From Haloarchaeobius iranensis (GTDB lineage Archaea > Halobacteriota > Halobacteria > Halobacteriales > Natrialbaceae): a stretch of 64,000 bases of DNA. The stretch is from positions 186,001 through 250,000 of the forward strand of contig NZ_FNIA01000002.1 in assembly GCF_900103505.1 (NCBI RefSeq), read 5' to 3'. The position numbers and the translations under genes were made by a program. Under the pieces are notes generated by a model, which was not told the origin of the DNA, searched no databases, and saw only the letters and a list, made by a program, of their open reading frames with translations. Of this stretch, positions 1 to 8,804 are shown one piece after another (within the stretch, counting starts at the first letter, position 1; every line of letters starts with the position of its first letter).

Positions 1-165
1 TGTTTTCACTGGGTAAAAAATTAGACGGTGTCCAGTTCGGACCGAATGTGCGAACGGTGATTAGCAGGTCGCGGAGAGTCCCACGTTCCGGCCGAGAGCG
101 TGTGAAACCGACCCACGAAACCGAGACGAAAGGACTTTGCCCCGGCCAGTCCCACGCCGGAACGT

Positions 166-699
166 ATGACGAACCTCTGGGAAGACCTCGAGACCGGTCC
201 GAACCCGCCCGAAGAGATCTACGCGGTCGTCGAGTGCCTGAAGGGCGAGCGGAACAAGTACGAGTACGACAAGGATGTCCCCGGCGTCGTCCTCGACCGA
301 GTCCTCCACAGCAACGTCCACTACCCCTCCGACTACGGCTTCATCCCGCAGTCGTACTACGACGACGAGGACCCCTTCGACGTGCTCGTCCTCGTCGAGG
401 ACCAGACGTTCCCCGGCTGCATCATCGAGGCACGCCCCGTCGCCCTGATGAAGATGGACGACGACGGCGAGCAGGACGACAAGGTCATCGCGGTCCCGAC
501 GGAGGACCCGCGCTACGACCACATCGAGGACCTCGAGGACATCCCGCAGCAGCAGCTCGACGAGATCGACGAGTTCTTCGCGACCTACAAGAACCTCGAG
601 GAGGGCAAGGAAGTCGAGACGCTGGGCTGGGAGGACAAGGCCGCCGCGAAGGAGGCCATCGAGCACGCGATGGACCTCTACGAGGACGAGTTCCAGTAA
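166..699 (+). CDS. ppa: Inorganic pyrophosphatase, family I (Ppa)
   Basis: This 177-residue soluble enzyme hydrolyses pyrophosphate to two phosphates and so pulls biosynthetic reactions forward in the cytoplasm. The length is normal for family I. Visible active-site features are Lys31 and Glu33 in NKYEY, the YPSDYGF segment near residue 53, and the metal-binding acidic cluster DDEDPFD at 66-72, followed by the DDK motif near 104. The acidic C-terminal tail is typical of a haloarchaeal protein. The gene stands alone; the next gene lies about 160 bases downstream. The assignment is secure because all the family motifs are present. Confidence 0.97.
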   Translation: MTNLWEDLETGPNPPEEIYAVVECLKGERNKYEYDKDVPGVVLDRVLHSNVHYPSDYGFIPQSYYDDEDPFDVLVLVEDQTFPGCIIEARPVALMKMDDDGEQDDKVIAVPTEDPRYDHIEDLEDIPQQQLDEIDEFFATYKNLEEGKEVETLGWEDKAAAKEAIEHAMDLYEDEFQ

Positions 700-859
700 C
701 GACACCGAAGCGACGCGCTTCTCCGTTTCGACGGACGCATCGGACGACCAGGGACCGGTGCGACCCCCGCGGGATACACACCGGTTATGCGAGGCTCTCG
801 CACGATGAATTATGAGCATGGGTAATCTTATCCGGGTTCCGGCCGTAACTCCAGCCGTG

Positions 860-982
860 ATGGCTACCAACACCACGACTCCCACGACCGACCACCACGA
901 GGACGACGACGGCGAGCACGCGACGGTCGGGCTCTCGCACGTCACAGTCGTCCCGACGAACTTCGAGCGGGACGACCGGTAG
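860..982 (+). CDS. Small acidic protein of unknown function (40 aa)
   Basis: A 40-codon reading frame starts with MATNTTTP, continues through an Asp/Glu/His-rich stretch and ends with the hydrophobic-then-polar LSHVTVVPTNFERDDR. A TATA-like CTTATCC lies about 27-33 bases before this ATG, the usual spacing for a leaderless haloarchaeal transcript. An in-frame ATG at 812 would add 16 residues but would place that TATA inside the gene. There is no membrane segment and no cysteine. I recognise no family with certainty; the well-formed promoter and halophile-like composition are the reasons to call it. Confidence 0.5.
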   Translation: MATNTTTPTTDHHEDDDGEHATVGLSHVTVVPTNFERDDR

Positions 983-1064
983 CCGTTCTTGCCGCCATCG
1001 AGGAGGGCCGGCGGCGCTGCAGGTGAAAAGAAGCTTCTTGTATCCTTCTCCAGTACGGTGGGGT

Positions 1065-2411
1065 ATGGGTCTCTTCGATAGGTTGCGCGGTGACGACGCC
1101 CCACGCGTCGCTTTCTTCGGTATCGACGGCGTGCCGTACAGCCTCGTCGCCGACAACGAGGACGTGTTCCCGAACCTCAACCGGATCGCTCGCGAGGGCG
1201 GCGCCGCTGCCATCGAGAGCATCGTTCCGCCGGAGTCGAGCGCGTGCTGGCCGTCGCTGACCACCGGGGTCAACCCCGGTGAGACGGGTGTCTACGGCTT
1301 CCAGGACCGTGAGACTGGCACCTACGACACGTACGTGCCGATGGGCGACGACGTGCAGGCCAAGCGGCTCTGGGACCGCGTGCAGGAGGACGGCCGCGAC
1401 GCGACCGTCCTGAACGTCCCCGTCACGTTCCCACCGCAACGCAACGTCCAGCGGCAGGTCTCCGGCTTCCTCTCCGTCGACGACATGACGAAGGCGGCAC
1501 AGCCCGAGGAGCTACAGGGGTACCTCGACTCCATCGACTACAACCTCGACGTGAACGCCAAGCTCGGCCACGACGACGACAAGACGGCGTTCATCGAGAA
1601 CGCCCACGAGACGCTCGAGAAGCGCTTCGAGGCGTTCGAACACTACGTCGAGCAGGACGACTGGGACCTCTTCTTCGGCGTGTTCATGACCACCGACCGG
1701 GTCAACCACTTCCTCTTCGAGCACTACGAGCGCGACGGCGAGTACAGGGAGGAGTTCCTCGAGTTCTACCGCACTGTCGACGAGTATATCGGGAAGCTCC
1801 GCGACGCGCTCCCCGACGACGTGACGATGCTCGTCGCCTCCGACCACGGCTTCACCACCCTCGACCACGAGGTCCACCTCAACGAGTGGCTCCGCCGCGA
1901 GGGCTGGCTCTCCTTCGACACCGACGAGCCCGGCGAACTCGGCGACATCAGCGACGAGACGCGCGCCTACTCGTTCATCCCCGGCCGCGTCTATCTCAAC
2001 CTCGAAGGACGCGAACCGCGCGGTGGCGTCCCCGAAGCGGAGTACGAGGCGGTCCGCGACGAGCTCAAGGCCGAGCTCGAAGCCCTGGAGGGGCCGAACG
2101 GCGAGCCGGTCGCCGAGCGCGTCGTCGAGAAGGAGCAGGCGTTCCGCGGCGACCACGACGCCATCGCCCCCGACCTCGTCGTCATCCCGAACCACGGCTT
2201 CGACCTCAAGGCCGGCTTCAAGGGGCACGACGACGTGTTCGGCAAGGAGGCGCGCAACGGCATGCACAGCTTCGACAACGCCGCGCTGTTCGTCGACGAC
2301 GACGACGTGAGCATCACGGATGCAGACCTCTACGACATCACCCCGACCATCCTCGACCTGATGGAGATCGACTACGAGCGCAGCGAGTTCGACGGCGGCT
2401 CGCTCGCCTGA
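1065..2411 (+). CDS. Alkaline phosphatase superfamily phosphodiesterase/nucleotide pyrophosphatase
   Basis: A 448-residue member of the type I phosphodiesterase/AlkP superfamily, two-metal enzymes that cleave phosphate mono- or diesters. Metal-site residues can be followed along the chain: Asp21 in FFGIDG, the nucleophile region SSACWPSLTTG (58-68), Asp210 and His214 in TTDRVNH, SDHGF (258-262) and His270, with a final HSFDN motif before the C-terminus. No signal peptide is visible, so it is probably cytoplasmic. The start at MGLFDRL is preferred over an upstream in-frame ATG at 1023, because CTTCTTGTATCC sits at TATA distance. The substrate is unknown; such enzymes occur in both nucleotide and glycan metabolism. 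Confidence 0.88.
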   Translation: MGLFDRLRGDDAPRVAFFGIDGVPYSLVADNEDVFPNLNRIAREGGAAAIESIVPPESSACWPSLTTGVNPGETGVYGFQDRETGTYDTYVPMGDDVQAKRLWDRVQEDGRDATVLNVPVTFPPQRNVQRQVSGFLSVDDMTKAAQPEELQGYLDSIDYNLDVNAKLGHDDDKTAFIENAHETLEKRFEAFEHYVEQDDWDLFFGVFMTTDRVNHFLFEHYERDGEYREEFLEFYRTVDEYIGKLRDALPDDVTMLVASDHGFTTLDHEVHLNEWLRREGWLSFDTDEPGELGDISDETRAYSFIPGRVYLNLEGREPRGGVPEAEYEAVRDELKAELEALEGPNGEPVAERVVEKEQAFRGDHDAIAPDLVVIPNHGFDLKAGFKGHDDVFGKEARNGMHSFDNAALFVDDDDVSITDADLYDITPTILDLMEIDYERSEFDGGSLA

Positions 2412-2455
2412 GTCCTGTCGGAACGTTTTTGCGACGATTCCGCCAACGAACAGTC

Positions 2456-2899
2456 ATGACGCCGGGCGACGACAGTGACTCCCAGGGAACCGCCTCCGCC
2501 ATCACCTCGCTGCTCGTCCTCGGAGCGGGGCTGCTCGGCCTCTTCCTCGGCGTGCCGAACTGGTGGCTCATCTTCGTTATCGGCTACGCCGTCGTGCTCC
2601 CCATCGTCGCCACCCTCTTCGACGAGGACGACGACGGCGAGGTGCTCGACGAGGCCGGCCGCGGGAGGGAGGACGCGCTGAACGGACGGACTGACGAGCG
2701 GGTTCCCGACTCGAAGCGCGACGCGCTCGAGACGCTCCGGGAGCGCTACGCGCAGGGTGAACTCTCCGAGGAGCAGTTCGAGAACAAGCTCGAGAACCTG
2801 CTTGAGACGGAGACGCTGGAGGACGCCCGTGCCCGGATCGACCGCTCGGCCACGGGCGAGGCGCGACCGGCCGACGACCGCGAGCTGGAACGCGAGTAG
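2456..2899 (+). CDS. SHOCT-domain membrane protein
   Basis: A 147-residue protein with two closely spaced hydrophobic segments (about 15-33 and 36-55), an acidic linker and a C-terminal SHOCT domain (about 88-118, LRERYAQGELSEEQFENKL). SHOCT domains are short oligomerisation modules found at the ends of many haloarchaeal membrane proteins. The reading frame is open much further upstream, but only as antisense-like frame noise inside the phosphodiesterase gene. The ATG at 2456 follows an AACGTTTTTGCG promoter-like stretch. It converges on the cetZ gene with only one base between the two stop codons. Function unknown. Confidence 0.85.
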   Translation: MTPGDDSDSQGTASAITSLLVLGAGLLGLFLGVPNWWLIFVIGYAVVLPIVATLFDEDDDGEVLDEAGRGREDALNGRTDERVPDSKRDALETLRERYAQGELSEEQFENKLENLLETETLEDARARIDRSATGEARPADDRELERE

Positions 2900-2900
2900 C

Positions 2901-3974
2901 TCAGAACAGGTCGTCGAGCTCGTCGTTCTGGAAGGCCGCCGTGTGGTCGACCTGCTCCTGCTGCTCCTGTGCCTCCCGGGCGCGCTCCATGAACTCGTCG
3001 ATGCGGGGGGAGCGTTCGACGCCGCCGAGCAGGACCAGCGCGGCGATGCGGTCGGAGTCGAGCGGGAAGTCGCCGCCCCGGACCTGGAGGCTGCCGGTCT
3101 GGTCCTCGACCCAGCTCCGGGCGCGCTCGACCCCCTTGCGCGGGATGGCGTCCGGCCGACCAGCGACGACGAGGAGGGCCGCGTCCGCCGTCACCGCGTC
3201 TGGGAGGCTCGTCCCGGTGAACAGTGCCGAGCGCGTGATGCTCGTGACCGCGTTGATGTTGTCCTCGGCGTCCTCGCCGCCAGCCGCGCTGGCGTAGCCG
3301 ACGCAGGCGATGCCGCCCTCGCGCAGCGTGTTGATGATCTCCGAGGAGTCGACGACGGACTCGCCGACGCCCTCGACGTTCTCCCCGGAGGCGAACAGCA
3401 GGCCGATCCGCTGGGCGATGTTCCGGTTGATGGTGTCGAAGGCGGCCTCGACGGACTCGCCGGCGTCGTGCCAGGCGTCGTTGTCGACGAGGATGGTCGA
3501 GTCGGCCTCCCGGACGATGGTCTTCAGCGAACGGCCGGCGTTGGCCTGGTACATCGAGCCCTCGCCGCGCCCGGGGAGGATGCCGAGCGCGTAGACGGGG
3601 ACGTCGTAGACACGTTTGAGCTCGCGGACGAGCACGGGCGCGCCGCCGGAGCCGGTGCCGCCACCGAGGCCGGCGACGACGAAGATCGCCTCGGCCTCCG
3701 CCGTGATCTTGCCGTCGAGGCCGTCCATCACCTCGATGGCGTCCTCCTGCATCACCTCGGCGCCGAGCTCGTTGTCGCCGCCGACGCCGTGGCCGCGCAC
3801 GCGGTCCTGGCCGATGAGCTGTGTCTCGATGTCGAGGGTCTGGAGGTCGGTCTCCGCCGTGTTCACCGCGAGCGCACCGCGGACGGCGTCGAAGTCCATC
3901 TCGTAGTCGAACTCGGCCATGGCCTGTGTGAGCTTCCCGCCGGCCTGGCCGACACCAATCAGGACGACTTTCAT
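2901..3974 (-). CDS. cetZ: CetZ tubulin-like GTPase, CetZ2-type
   Basis: A 357-residue tubulin/FtsZ-superfamily GTPase of the CetZ family, cytoskeletal proteins of haloarchaea linked to cell shape and motility. The N-terminal GTP-binding loop reads GVGQAGGK (7-14) and the tubulin signature GLGGGTGSGGAP spans about 102-113. NDELDDLF closes the chain, the short acidic C-terminal peptide usual for CetZ. It is shorter than CetZ1 (about 395 residues), and the wording around residues 55-120 (VRGHGVGGDNELGAEV) fits my memory of the CetZ2 group better. That subgroup call is from memory and moderate. Its start faces the start of the DUF7310 gene 77 bases away, so the two share a divergent promoter region. 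Confidence 0.9.
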   Translation of the reverse strand: MKVVLIGVGQAGGKLTQAMAEFDYEMDFDAVRGALAVNTAETDLQTLDIETQLIGQDRVRGHGVGGDNELGAEVMQEDAIEVMDGLDGKITAEAEAIFVVAGLGGGTGSGGAPVLVRELKRVYDVPVYALGILPGRGEGSMYQANAGRSLKTIVREADSTILVDNDAWHDAGESVEAAFDTINRNIAQRIGLLFASGENVEGVGESVVDSSEIINTLREGGIACVGYASAAGGEDAEDNINAVTSITRSALFTGTSLPDAVTADAALLVVAGRPDAIPRKGVERARSWVEDQTGSLQVRGGDFPLDSDRIAALVLLGGVERSPRIDEFMERAREAQEQQEQVDHTAAFQNDELDDLF

Positions 3975-4050
3975 GTCGGCAACGTCCGTGGAGGACGGGC
4001 GTAAACGTTCCGACAAATCGTTTTTGTGTGATGCCGCGGCCAGAGCGGTC

Positions 4051-4611
4051 ATGCCCGACGCCCTCGACGACAGGCTCCGCGCCGTCGAACGCGCGCTGGA
4101 CGGCTCGGACGACCGTGCCGCGAGCGTGACGACGACACCCGACGAGACGAGCACCGCTCGGCAGTCGGCACCAGCACACGCGAGAGACGGCGACCAGCTC
4201 GACGACCTCGAGTCGCGCCTCGACGCCGCCGAGACGGCCACCGCGGACCTCGAAGGCGCCGTCCAGGCGCTGCGTGGCTACGCCGGCAAGGTCCGGTCGG
4301 TCGACGAGCGGGTCGAGGAGCGTGCCGACGCTGCGCTCGCCGCGGTCGAGACGCTGGAGGACCGCGTCGACGAGTTGGAGTCACAGTCGACGCCGGTGCC
4401 CGAACGCCAGGGCCCCGGTCGCGACGAACACTGCCCGCACTGTGCCGGCCGCCGCGACGACGGTCGCCCGTCCGACGAGCCGCCAGCCGGGGGTCGACGC
4501 GAGCGGACGCTCGACGCCGGCTGGCCGACCTCGCCCGCGCCGCGCTTCGAACACGAGGACGGCGGCGACGCGAGCCGCGGGGTGCTCGCCCGGCTGCGGG
4601 ACCGGCTGTGA
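4051..4611 (+). CDS. DUF7310-type coiled-coil protein
   Basis: A 186-residue acidic protein. Residues 1-110 carry heptad-like Leu/Val/Ala spacing (DDRLRAVERAL; LDDLESRLDAAETATADL; AALAAVETLEDRVDELE) typical of a long coiled coil, followed by a CPHCAG cysteine pair and a disordered, Pro/Arg-rich tail. It opens the 4.0-13.8 kb pilus/secretion-like gene block and overlaps the next gene by one base (TGATG). A TTTTTGTGTG stretch about 30 bases upstream is a plausible promoter. The coiled-coil protein may be an assembly scaffold or regulator of the adjacent ATPase; this is inference from context only. Confidence 0.8.
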   Translation: MPDALDDRLRAVERALDGSDDRAASVTTTPDETSTARQSAPAHARDGDQLDDLESRLDAAETATADLEGAVQALRGYAGKVRSVDERVEERADAALAAVETLEDRVDELESQSTPVPERQGPGRDEHCPHCAGRRDDGRPSDEPPAGGRRERTLDAGWPTSPAPRFEHEDGGDASRGVLARLRDRL

Positions 4612-5063
4612 TGCGAGTCGTCCTCGCCGTCGCCGTCACGCTCGCCCTGTTCGCCGTCGCCGCGCCCGCCGCTGCCGAGGCCCGCGAGTACCGGAGTGAC
4701 CGCGTCGTCGCCGCTGACCTGACGACCCTCGAACGCGCAGGGACGGTACTGCTCGACAGGGAGGACCGGACGCCGGAGCCAGCGACCGGCGCACGTCGCT
4801 TCGTCACGCTCCGGGTGCCCGGCGAGAGCTGGACGACGGCGCGCGTCGACTGGGTCGCTCTCGGCGGCCGGCCCGGGGCCGCGACCCCCGACCCGAACGT
4901 CGTCGCGTACGCGCTCGCCGGCGGCGAGCCTCGAACTATCGAACTCCCGTTCCCGCTCCGCACCGACGGCGACGGGCCGCTCGTGCTCGAGGGTGGGGGC
5001 CGCTACGAGCTCCGACTGTCGCTCGCGCCGAACGGAGTCCATGTCCGGCGAGCCGGAGTTTAA
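4611..5063 (+). CDS. Exported protein of the pilus-like cluster (DUF7311-type)
   Basis: A 150-residue protein with a clear N-terminal hydrophobic signal or anchor (residues 2-20) ending in an AAPAAAEA stretch suited to signal peptidase cleavage. The rest is beta-rich and lacks cysteine, so a small cell-surface domain is likely. Translation is coupled to the upstream gene: its ATG overlaps the previous TGA. A GTG one codon earlier is an alternative start. Its TAA stop lies within GTTTAAAC, which probably also serves as the TATA box for the ATPase gene. The role is unknown; position implies a periplasmic-side component of the machine. Confidence 0.78.
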   Translation: MRVVLAVAVTLALFAVAAPAAAEAREYRSDRVVAADLTTLERAGTVLLDREDRTPEPATGARRFVTLRVPGESWTTARVDWVALGGRPGAATPDPNVVAYALAGGEPRTIELPFPLRTDGDGPLVLEGGGRYELRLSLAPNGVHVRRAGV

Positions 5064-5065
5064 AC
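5058..5065 (+). promoter_or_regulatory. TATA-like box for the secretion ATPase gene, containing the upstream stop codon
   Basis: GTTTAAAC lies 24-31 bases before the ATG at 5089, the right spacing for a leaderless transcript, and it includes the TAA stop of the preceding gene. It would allow the ATPase onward to be transcribed separately from the first two genes. Spacing is the only evidence for this role. Confidence 0.5.
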
Positions 5066-5088
5066 CGGAACGGGCGGGCAGGGTCGGC

Positions 5089-7014
5089 ATGGGAGCACTC
5101 CGTTCGCTGCTGACCGACGACGACGAGCGCTGTGGCTGCCAGCCCGCGTTCGAGACCGACCGGCTGCTGGTCGACGCGGGCGACTGCGCCGGTCGCGGGA
5201 ACCTCGCGGCCGAGCCGGGCTGCCGCGCCACCGTCGTCGCCGCGCTCGCCTCGCGCACCGCCGACCGCGTGGTCTGTCGCGCCGACGGCCTGGACCGCGC
5301 CTACGAGGACGACGCCGCGGCGCTGCTCGTCGCCGCCGGGCGCTTCGCCGAGACCGTCGCACACCGCGACCCGGCGCTGGCCGAGCGCGCGGAACGGGAC
5401 CCCCTCCGGGCGGCGGCCGACGCGGAGGCCCGCGCCGACCAGGTCGCCGATGCGGCCGCCGAGACGGGTCTCGCGCTCGCCGCAGAGCGTGCCCGGGAGG
5501 TCGCGTCGACCGACGCCACGGCTTCGGAGCGCGTCCCGTACGAGGCAGTGCTCCGCCCGTACGTCGGCCCGTCGCTGGCCCGTGCGAGGGTCGCCGCGAC
5601 GCCACCGCCGGGGGCGACGCTGCTCGACGCCCGCGAGACGGACACCGACGCAGCGGTCCGCGAGTACGAGGACGCAGTCGGGCGACGGCGCTACCACGTC
5701 GAGCCCGTCGAGCACCGGCTGGGCGCGGCGAGCCTCCGGACGCTGGACACCGCGTACGAACGACTCGCGTCGGGCACCGGCGAGACGGCCGGCGGCGGCC
5801 GACGCGCGCCGGGCCGGGCCGTTCGAGCCGTCGCGGGCGACGACGACCCGGTCGAGACGCTCTCGGCGGTCCTCCGGAAGCACACCCGCGGCCACGGCGT
5901 GCTGACGGACTGCTTCGCCGACGAGGCGGTCTCGGACGTGTTCGCCTCCGCGCCGGTCACCGGGACCCCGCTCCGGGTGACCGCTGACGGGCACACCATG
6001 CCGACGAACGTGCGGCTGACGGCCGACGGGGCGGCGGCGCTCGCCTCGCGCTTCCGTCGCGAGAGCGGCCGCGCGTTCTCCAGAGCAAGCCCGACGCTCG
6101 ACGCGACGGCAACGGTCGCCGGCACGCAGGTCAGGGTCGCGGGGGTCACCGAGCCGGTGAGCGACGGCTACGGCTTCGCCTTCCGGCGCTCGGGCACCGA
6201 GGCGTGGACGCTCCCACGGCTCGTCGCGGTCGACTCCGTGACGCCACGAGCCGCCGCCTTGCTCTCGCTGGCTGTCGAGCGTGCTGCCGCCACGCTCGTC
6301 GCCGGGACCCGCGGCGCGGGCAAGACCACGACGCTCGGCGCGCTCCTGTGGGAGCTACCCCCCGAGACGCGGACCGTCGTCATCGAGGACACGCCCGAAC
6401 TCCCCGTCGCGAGCCTCCAGACCCACGGTCGGGACGTGCAGGCGCTCCGGACCGCGACGGACGACGGGCCGAGCGTCGCCCCCGACGAGGCGCTCCGGAC
6501 GGCGCTCCGGCTGGGAGAGGGCGCCCTCGTCGTCGGCGAGGTCCGCGGCGAGGAGGCCCAGGTGCTGTACGAGGCGATGCGCGTCGGCGCGAGCGGGAGT
6601 GCGGTGCTGGGAACAATCCACGGCGACGGCGGCGCGGACGTCGAGGAGCGCGTCGTCTCCGACCTCGGCGTGCCGGTCTCCTCGTTCGCCGTCACCGACC
6701 TCGTCGTCACGCTCCGGCCGCTCGACACCCCGGATGGGAGCGTTCGGCGCGTCTGCCGCATCGAGGAGGTCCGCGCCGCCGACGACGGCGTCACCTTCGC
6801 GCCGCTGTTCGAACTCGACGGTCGCTCGCTCGAACCGACGGGGCGGATCGACCGCGGCGAGAGCGAACTCGTCGCGACGCTGGCCCGTCCCGGCGAGAGC
6901 TACGCCGAGGTGCGCGAGACGCTGACTGAGCGGGCCGACGCCATCGCCTCGCTGGCCGACGACGGGCGGACCGGCCCCGAAGCGGTGGCACCCGTGCCGG
7001 GTGGACAGCCGTGA
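5089..7014 (+). CDS. Type II/IV secretion (PilB/TadA/VirB11-type) ATPase
   Basis: A 641-residue assembly ATPase that would power pilin or fibre polymerisation from the cytoplasmic face. The divergent N-terminal 240 residues include a Cys pair near residue 15 (CGC). The motor domain follows, with Walker A GTRGAGKTT (about 406-414), VVIEDTPELP as the Asp box, Walker B VVGEVRGEEA (about 482-491) and a His box near GTIHGDG. The ATG at 5089 follows a TATA-like GTTTAAAC at leaderless distance; an ATG at 5041 would overlap the previous gene. The stop overlaps the platform-protein start (GTGA). Archaeal relatives drive pili, archaella and adhesive structures; which one applies here is not shown. Confidence 0.92.
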   Translation: MGALRSLLTDDDERCGCQPAFETDRLLVDAGDCAGRGNLAAEPGCRATVVAALASRTADRVVCRADGLDRAYEDDAAALLVAAGRFAETVAHRDPALAERAERDPLRAAADAEARADQVADAAAETGLALAAERAREVASTDATASERVPYEAVLRPYVGPSLARARVAATPPPGATLLDARETDTDAAVREYEDAVGRRRYHVEPVEHRLGAASLRTLDTAYERLASGTGETAGGGRRAPGRAVRAVAGDDDPVETLSAVLRKHTRGHGVLTDCFADEAVSDVFASAPVTGTPLRVTADGHTMPTNVRLTADGAAALASRFRRESGRAFSRASPTLDATATVAGTQVRVAGVTEPVSDGYGFAFRRSGTEAWTLPRLVAVDSVTPRAAALLSLAVERAAATLVAGTRGAGKTTTLGALLWELPPETRTVVIEDTPELPVASLQTHGRDVQALRTATDDGPSVAPDEALRTALRLGEGALVVGEVRGEEAQVLYEAMRVGASGSAVLGTIHGDGGADVEERVVSDLGVPVSSFAVTDLVVTLRPLDTPDGSVRRVCRIEEVRAADDGVTFAPLFELDGRSLEPTGRIDRGESELVATLARPGESYAEVRETLTERADAIASLADDGRTGPEAVAPVPGGQP

Positions 7015-8771
7015 GCACGGTGGGAGCCGTAGCCGTTCGAGCCCTGGCCCGTGGCTACCCGTGGCCGGTCGAGTCGAGCGACGACCTCGCCCGGGCACTC
7101 GGCTTCGTCGGGAGCGAGCTTGACGCCGCGACGGTCGTCCGAGCGGGCTACGTCGCCGGCGCGCTGGCTGCTCTCGTCGGCACCGCCGCCGCAGTCGTGC
7201 TCTCGCTCGCGCCGACGACCGTCCCGCTCGTGGCTGCCGCGCTCGGCCTCGCGGCGACACACGCCGTCCACGCTACCCCGGGGGCACTGGCCAGGGCTCG
7301 CCGGACAGCGGCCCTCGGTGACGCACCGGGGCTCGTCGGCCGCGCCGTCCTGCGGATGCACGTCGAACCGGCGGCCGAGCGTGCCGCCGCCTTCGCCGCC
7401 GAGACCGACGACGGGCCGCTGGCGCGGAGCCTCGCGACCCACGTTCGCCGTTCCCGTGGCGCGCCCGGCTCCGGACTCGGCGGCTTCGCCGACGAGTGGG
7501 GCGAGGAGTTCCCCGCGCTCCGCCGAGCCCTCCACCTCGTCGACGCGGCCGCCGACGCGCCGTCGGGCGAGCGAGGGCGCAGCCTCGACCGGGCGATGAC
7601 GGCCGTCACGCGCGGGACCCGCGACCGGATGGCCGAGTTCGGTGCCCGCATCCAGGGGCCGGCGACCGGGCTCTACGCCTTCGGCGTGCTCCTTCCGCTC
7701 GCGCTCGTCGCCGTGCTCCCCGCCGCACGGGTCGCCGGCGTCCCGGTCACCGTCGGCGCGCTGGTACTGGTCTACGACGTGGCGCTCCCCGGGTGCCTGC
7801 TCGCCGCGAGCGGCTGGCTCTTCACACGGCGTCCCGTCGCGTTCCCCCCACCGTCGGTGCCGCGCTCGCATCCCGACGTGCCCGACCAGCCCTGGCGCGC
7901 GGTCGCAGCCGGACTCGGTGCCGCCGTCGCGAGCGCGGCGCTGGCAGGTGTCGTCGCACCGGCGTGGACGGCACCACTGGTCGGCGTCGCGATGGGTGCC
8001 GGCGTCGCACTCCTCGTCCGCTATCGCCCCATCGCGGCGGTCCGGGACCACGCACGGGCCGTCGAGGCGGGCCTCGTCGACGCCCTCTACCTCGTCGGCC
8101 GGCGCGTGAGCGAGGGCACCGCCGTCGAGACGGCCGTCGAACGCGCCGCCGCGGAGGTCGAGGGCGAGACAGGCGAGACGTTCGCCGCGGCCGCCGACCG
8201 CCAGCGCCAGCTCCGCGTCGGCGTCGAGCGCGCGTTCCTCGGCGACCACGGCGCGCTCGCGGACGTGCCGAGTCCACGAGCGAGAGGGACCGCCACCCTG
8301 CTCGGCCTCGCCAGCGAGGAGGGCGCGCCGGCGGGGCGGGCGCTCGTCTCGATGGCCGACCACCTCGCCGACCTGCAGGCGCTCGAACGGGAGTGCCGGA
8401 ACGACCTCGCCCGCGTGACGGGGACGCTCGCCAGTACGGCGACGACGTTCGGCCCGCTCGTCGCCGGTGCGACGGTCGCCCTGGCGGCGGGGATGGGGGG
8501 CGGGGCCGGAGGCACAGCGGCGACGGGCCTCACCGACGGTTCGACAGGGACCGGTTCCAGCGCGACCGGCGTCCCGCCGCTCCCGACGGCCGAGCTCGGC
8601 CTGGTCGTCGGGATCTACGTCTGTCTGCTGGCGGTCGTCCTCACCGTTCTCTCGACCGGGCTCCGCCACGGTCTCGACCGCGCCCTCGTCGGCCACCACG
8701 TCGGCCGGGCGCTCCCGACCGCCGTCTGCGTCTACGTCGGGAGCGTCGTCGCTGCGGGCGTGGTCGTCTGA
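7011..8771 (+). CDS. Type II secretion system F (PilC/TadC-type) membrane platform protein
   Basis: A 586-residue polytopic protein with the T2SSF arrangement: paired hydrophobic segments near 45-85, 220-270, 300-345 and three near the C-terminus (about 480-500, 525-545, 565-585). Between them are two cytoplasmic helical regions where T2SSF domains normally sit, the second marked by LYLVGRRVSEGTAVETAVE. Such proteins form the inner-membrane platform on which the ATPase acts. The GTG start overlaps the ATPase stop by four bases, so the pair is translationally coupled. A Gly/Thr-rich loop (about 495-522) precedes the last helices. Confidence in the platform role is high; the transported subunit is unknown. 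Confidence 0.88.
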   Translation: MSTVGAVAVRALARGYPWPVESSDDLARALGFVGSELDAATVVRAGYVAGALAALVGTAAAVVLSLAPTTVPLVAAALGLAATHAVHATPGALARARRTAALGDAPGLVGRAVLRMHVEPAAERAAAFAAETDDGPLARSLATHVRRSRGAPGSGLGGFADEWGEEFPALRRALHLVDAAADAPSGERGRSLDRAMTAVTRGTRDRMAEFGARIQGPATGLYAFGVLLPLALVAVLPAARVAGVPVTVGALVLVYDVALPGCLLAASGWLFTRRPVAFPPPSVPRSHPDVPDQPWRAVAAGLGAAVASAALAGVVAPAWTAPLVGVAMGAGVALLVRYRPIAAVRDHARAVEAGLVDALYLVGRRVSEGTAVETAVERAAAEVEGETGETFAAAADRQRQLRVGVERAFLGDHGALADVPSPRARGTATLLGLASEEGAPAGRALVSMADHLADLQALERECRNDLARVTGTLASTATTFGPLVAGATVALAAGMGGGAGGTAATGLTDGSTGTGSSATGVPPLPTAELGLVVGIYVCLLAVVLTVLSTGLRHGLDRALVGHHVGRALPTAVCVYVGSVVAAGVVV

Positions 8772-8789
8772 GGGTTCAAGTACGAACCC
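8772..8789. promoter_or_regulatory. Inverted repeat GGGTTC-N6-GAACCC upstream of the DUF7283 gene
   Basis: A perfect 6-bp inverted repeat with a 6-bp spacer begins one base after the platform-gene stop and ends 15 bases before the ATG at 8805. Its centre, TTCAAGTACG, falls at TATA distance, so it could be an internal promoter with an overlapping operator, or a short RNA hairpin. Function is inferred from position alone. Confidence 0.35.
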
Positions 8790-8804
8790 GCGGCCAGAGT
8801 CGGC

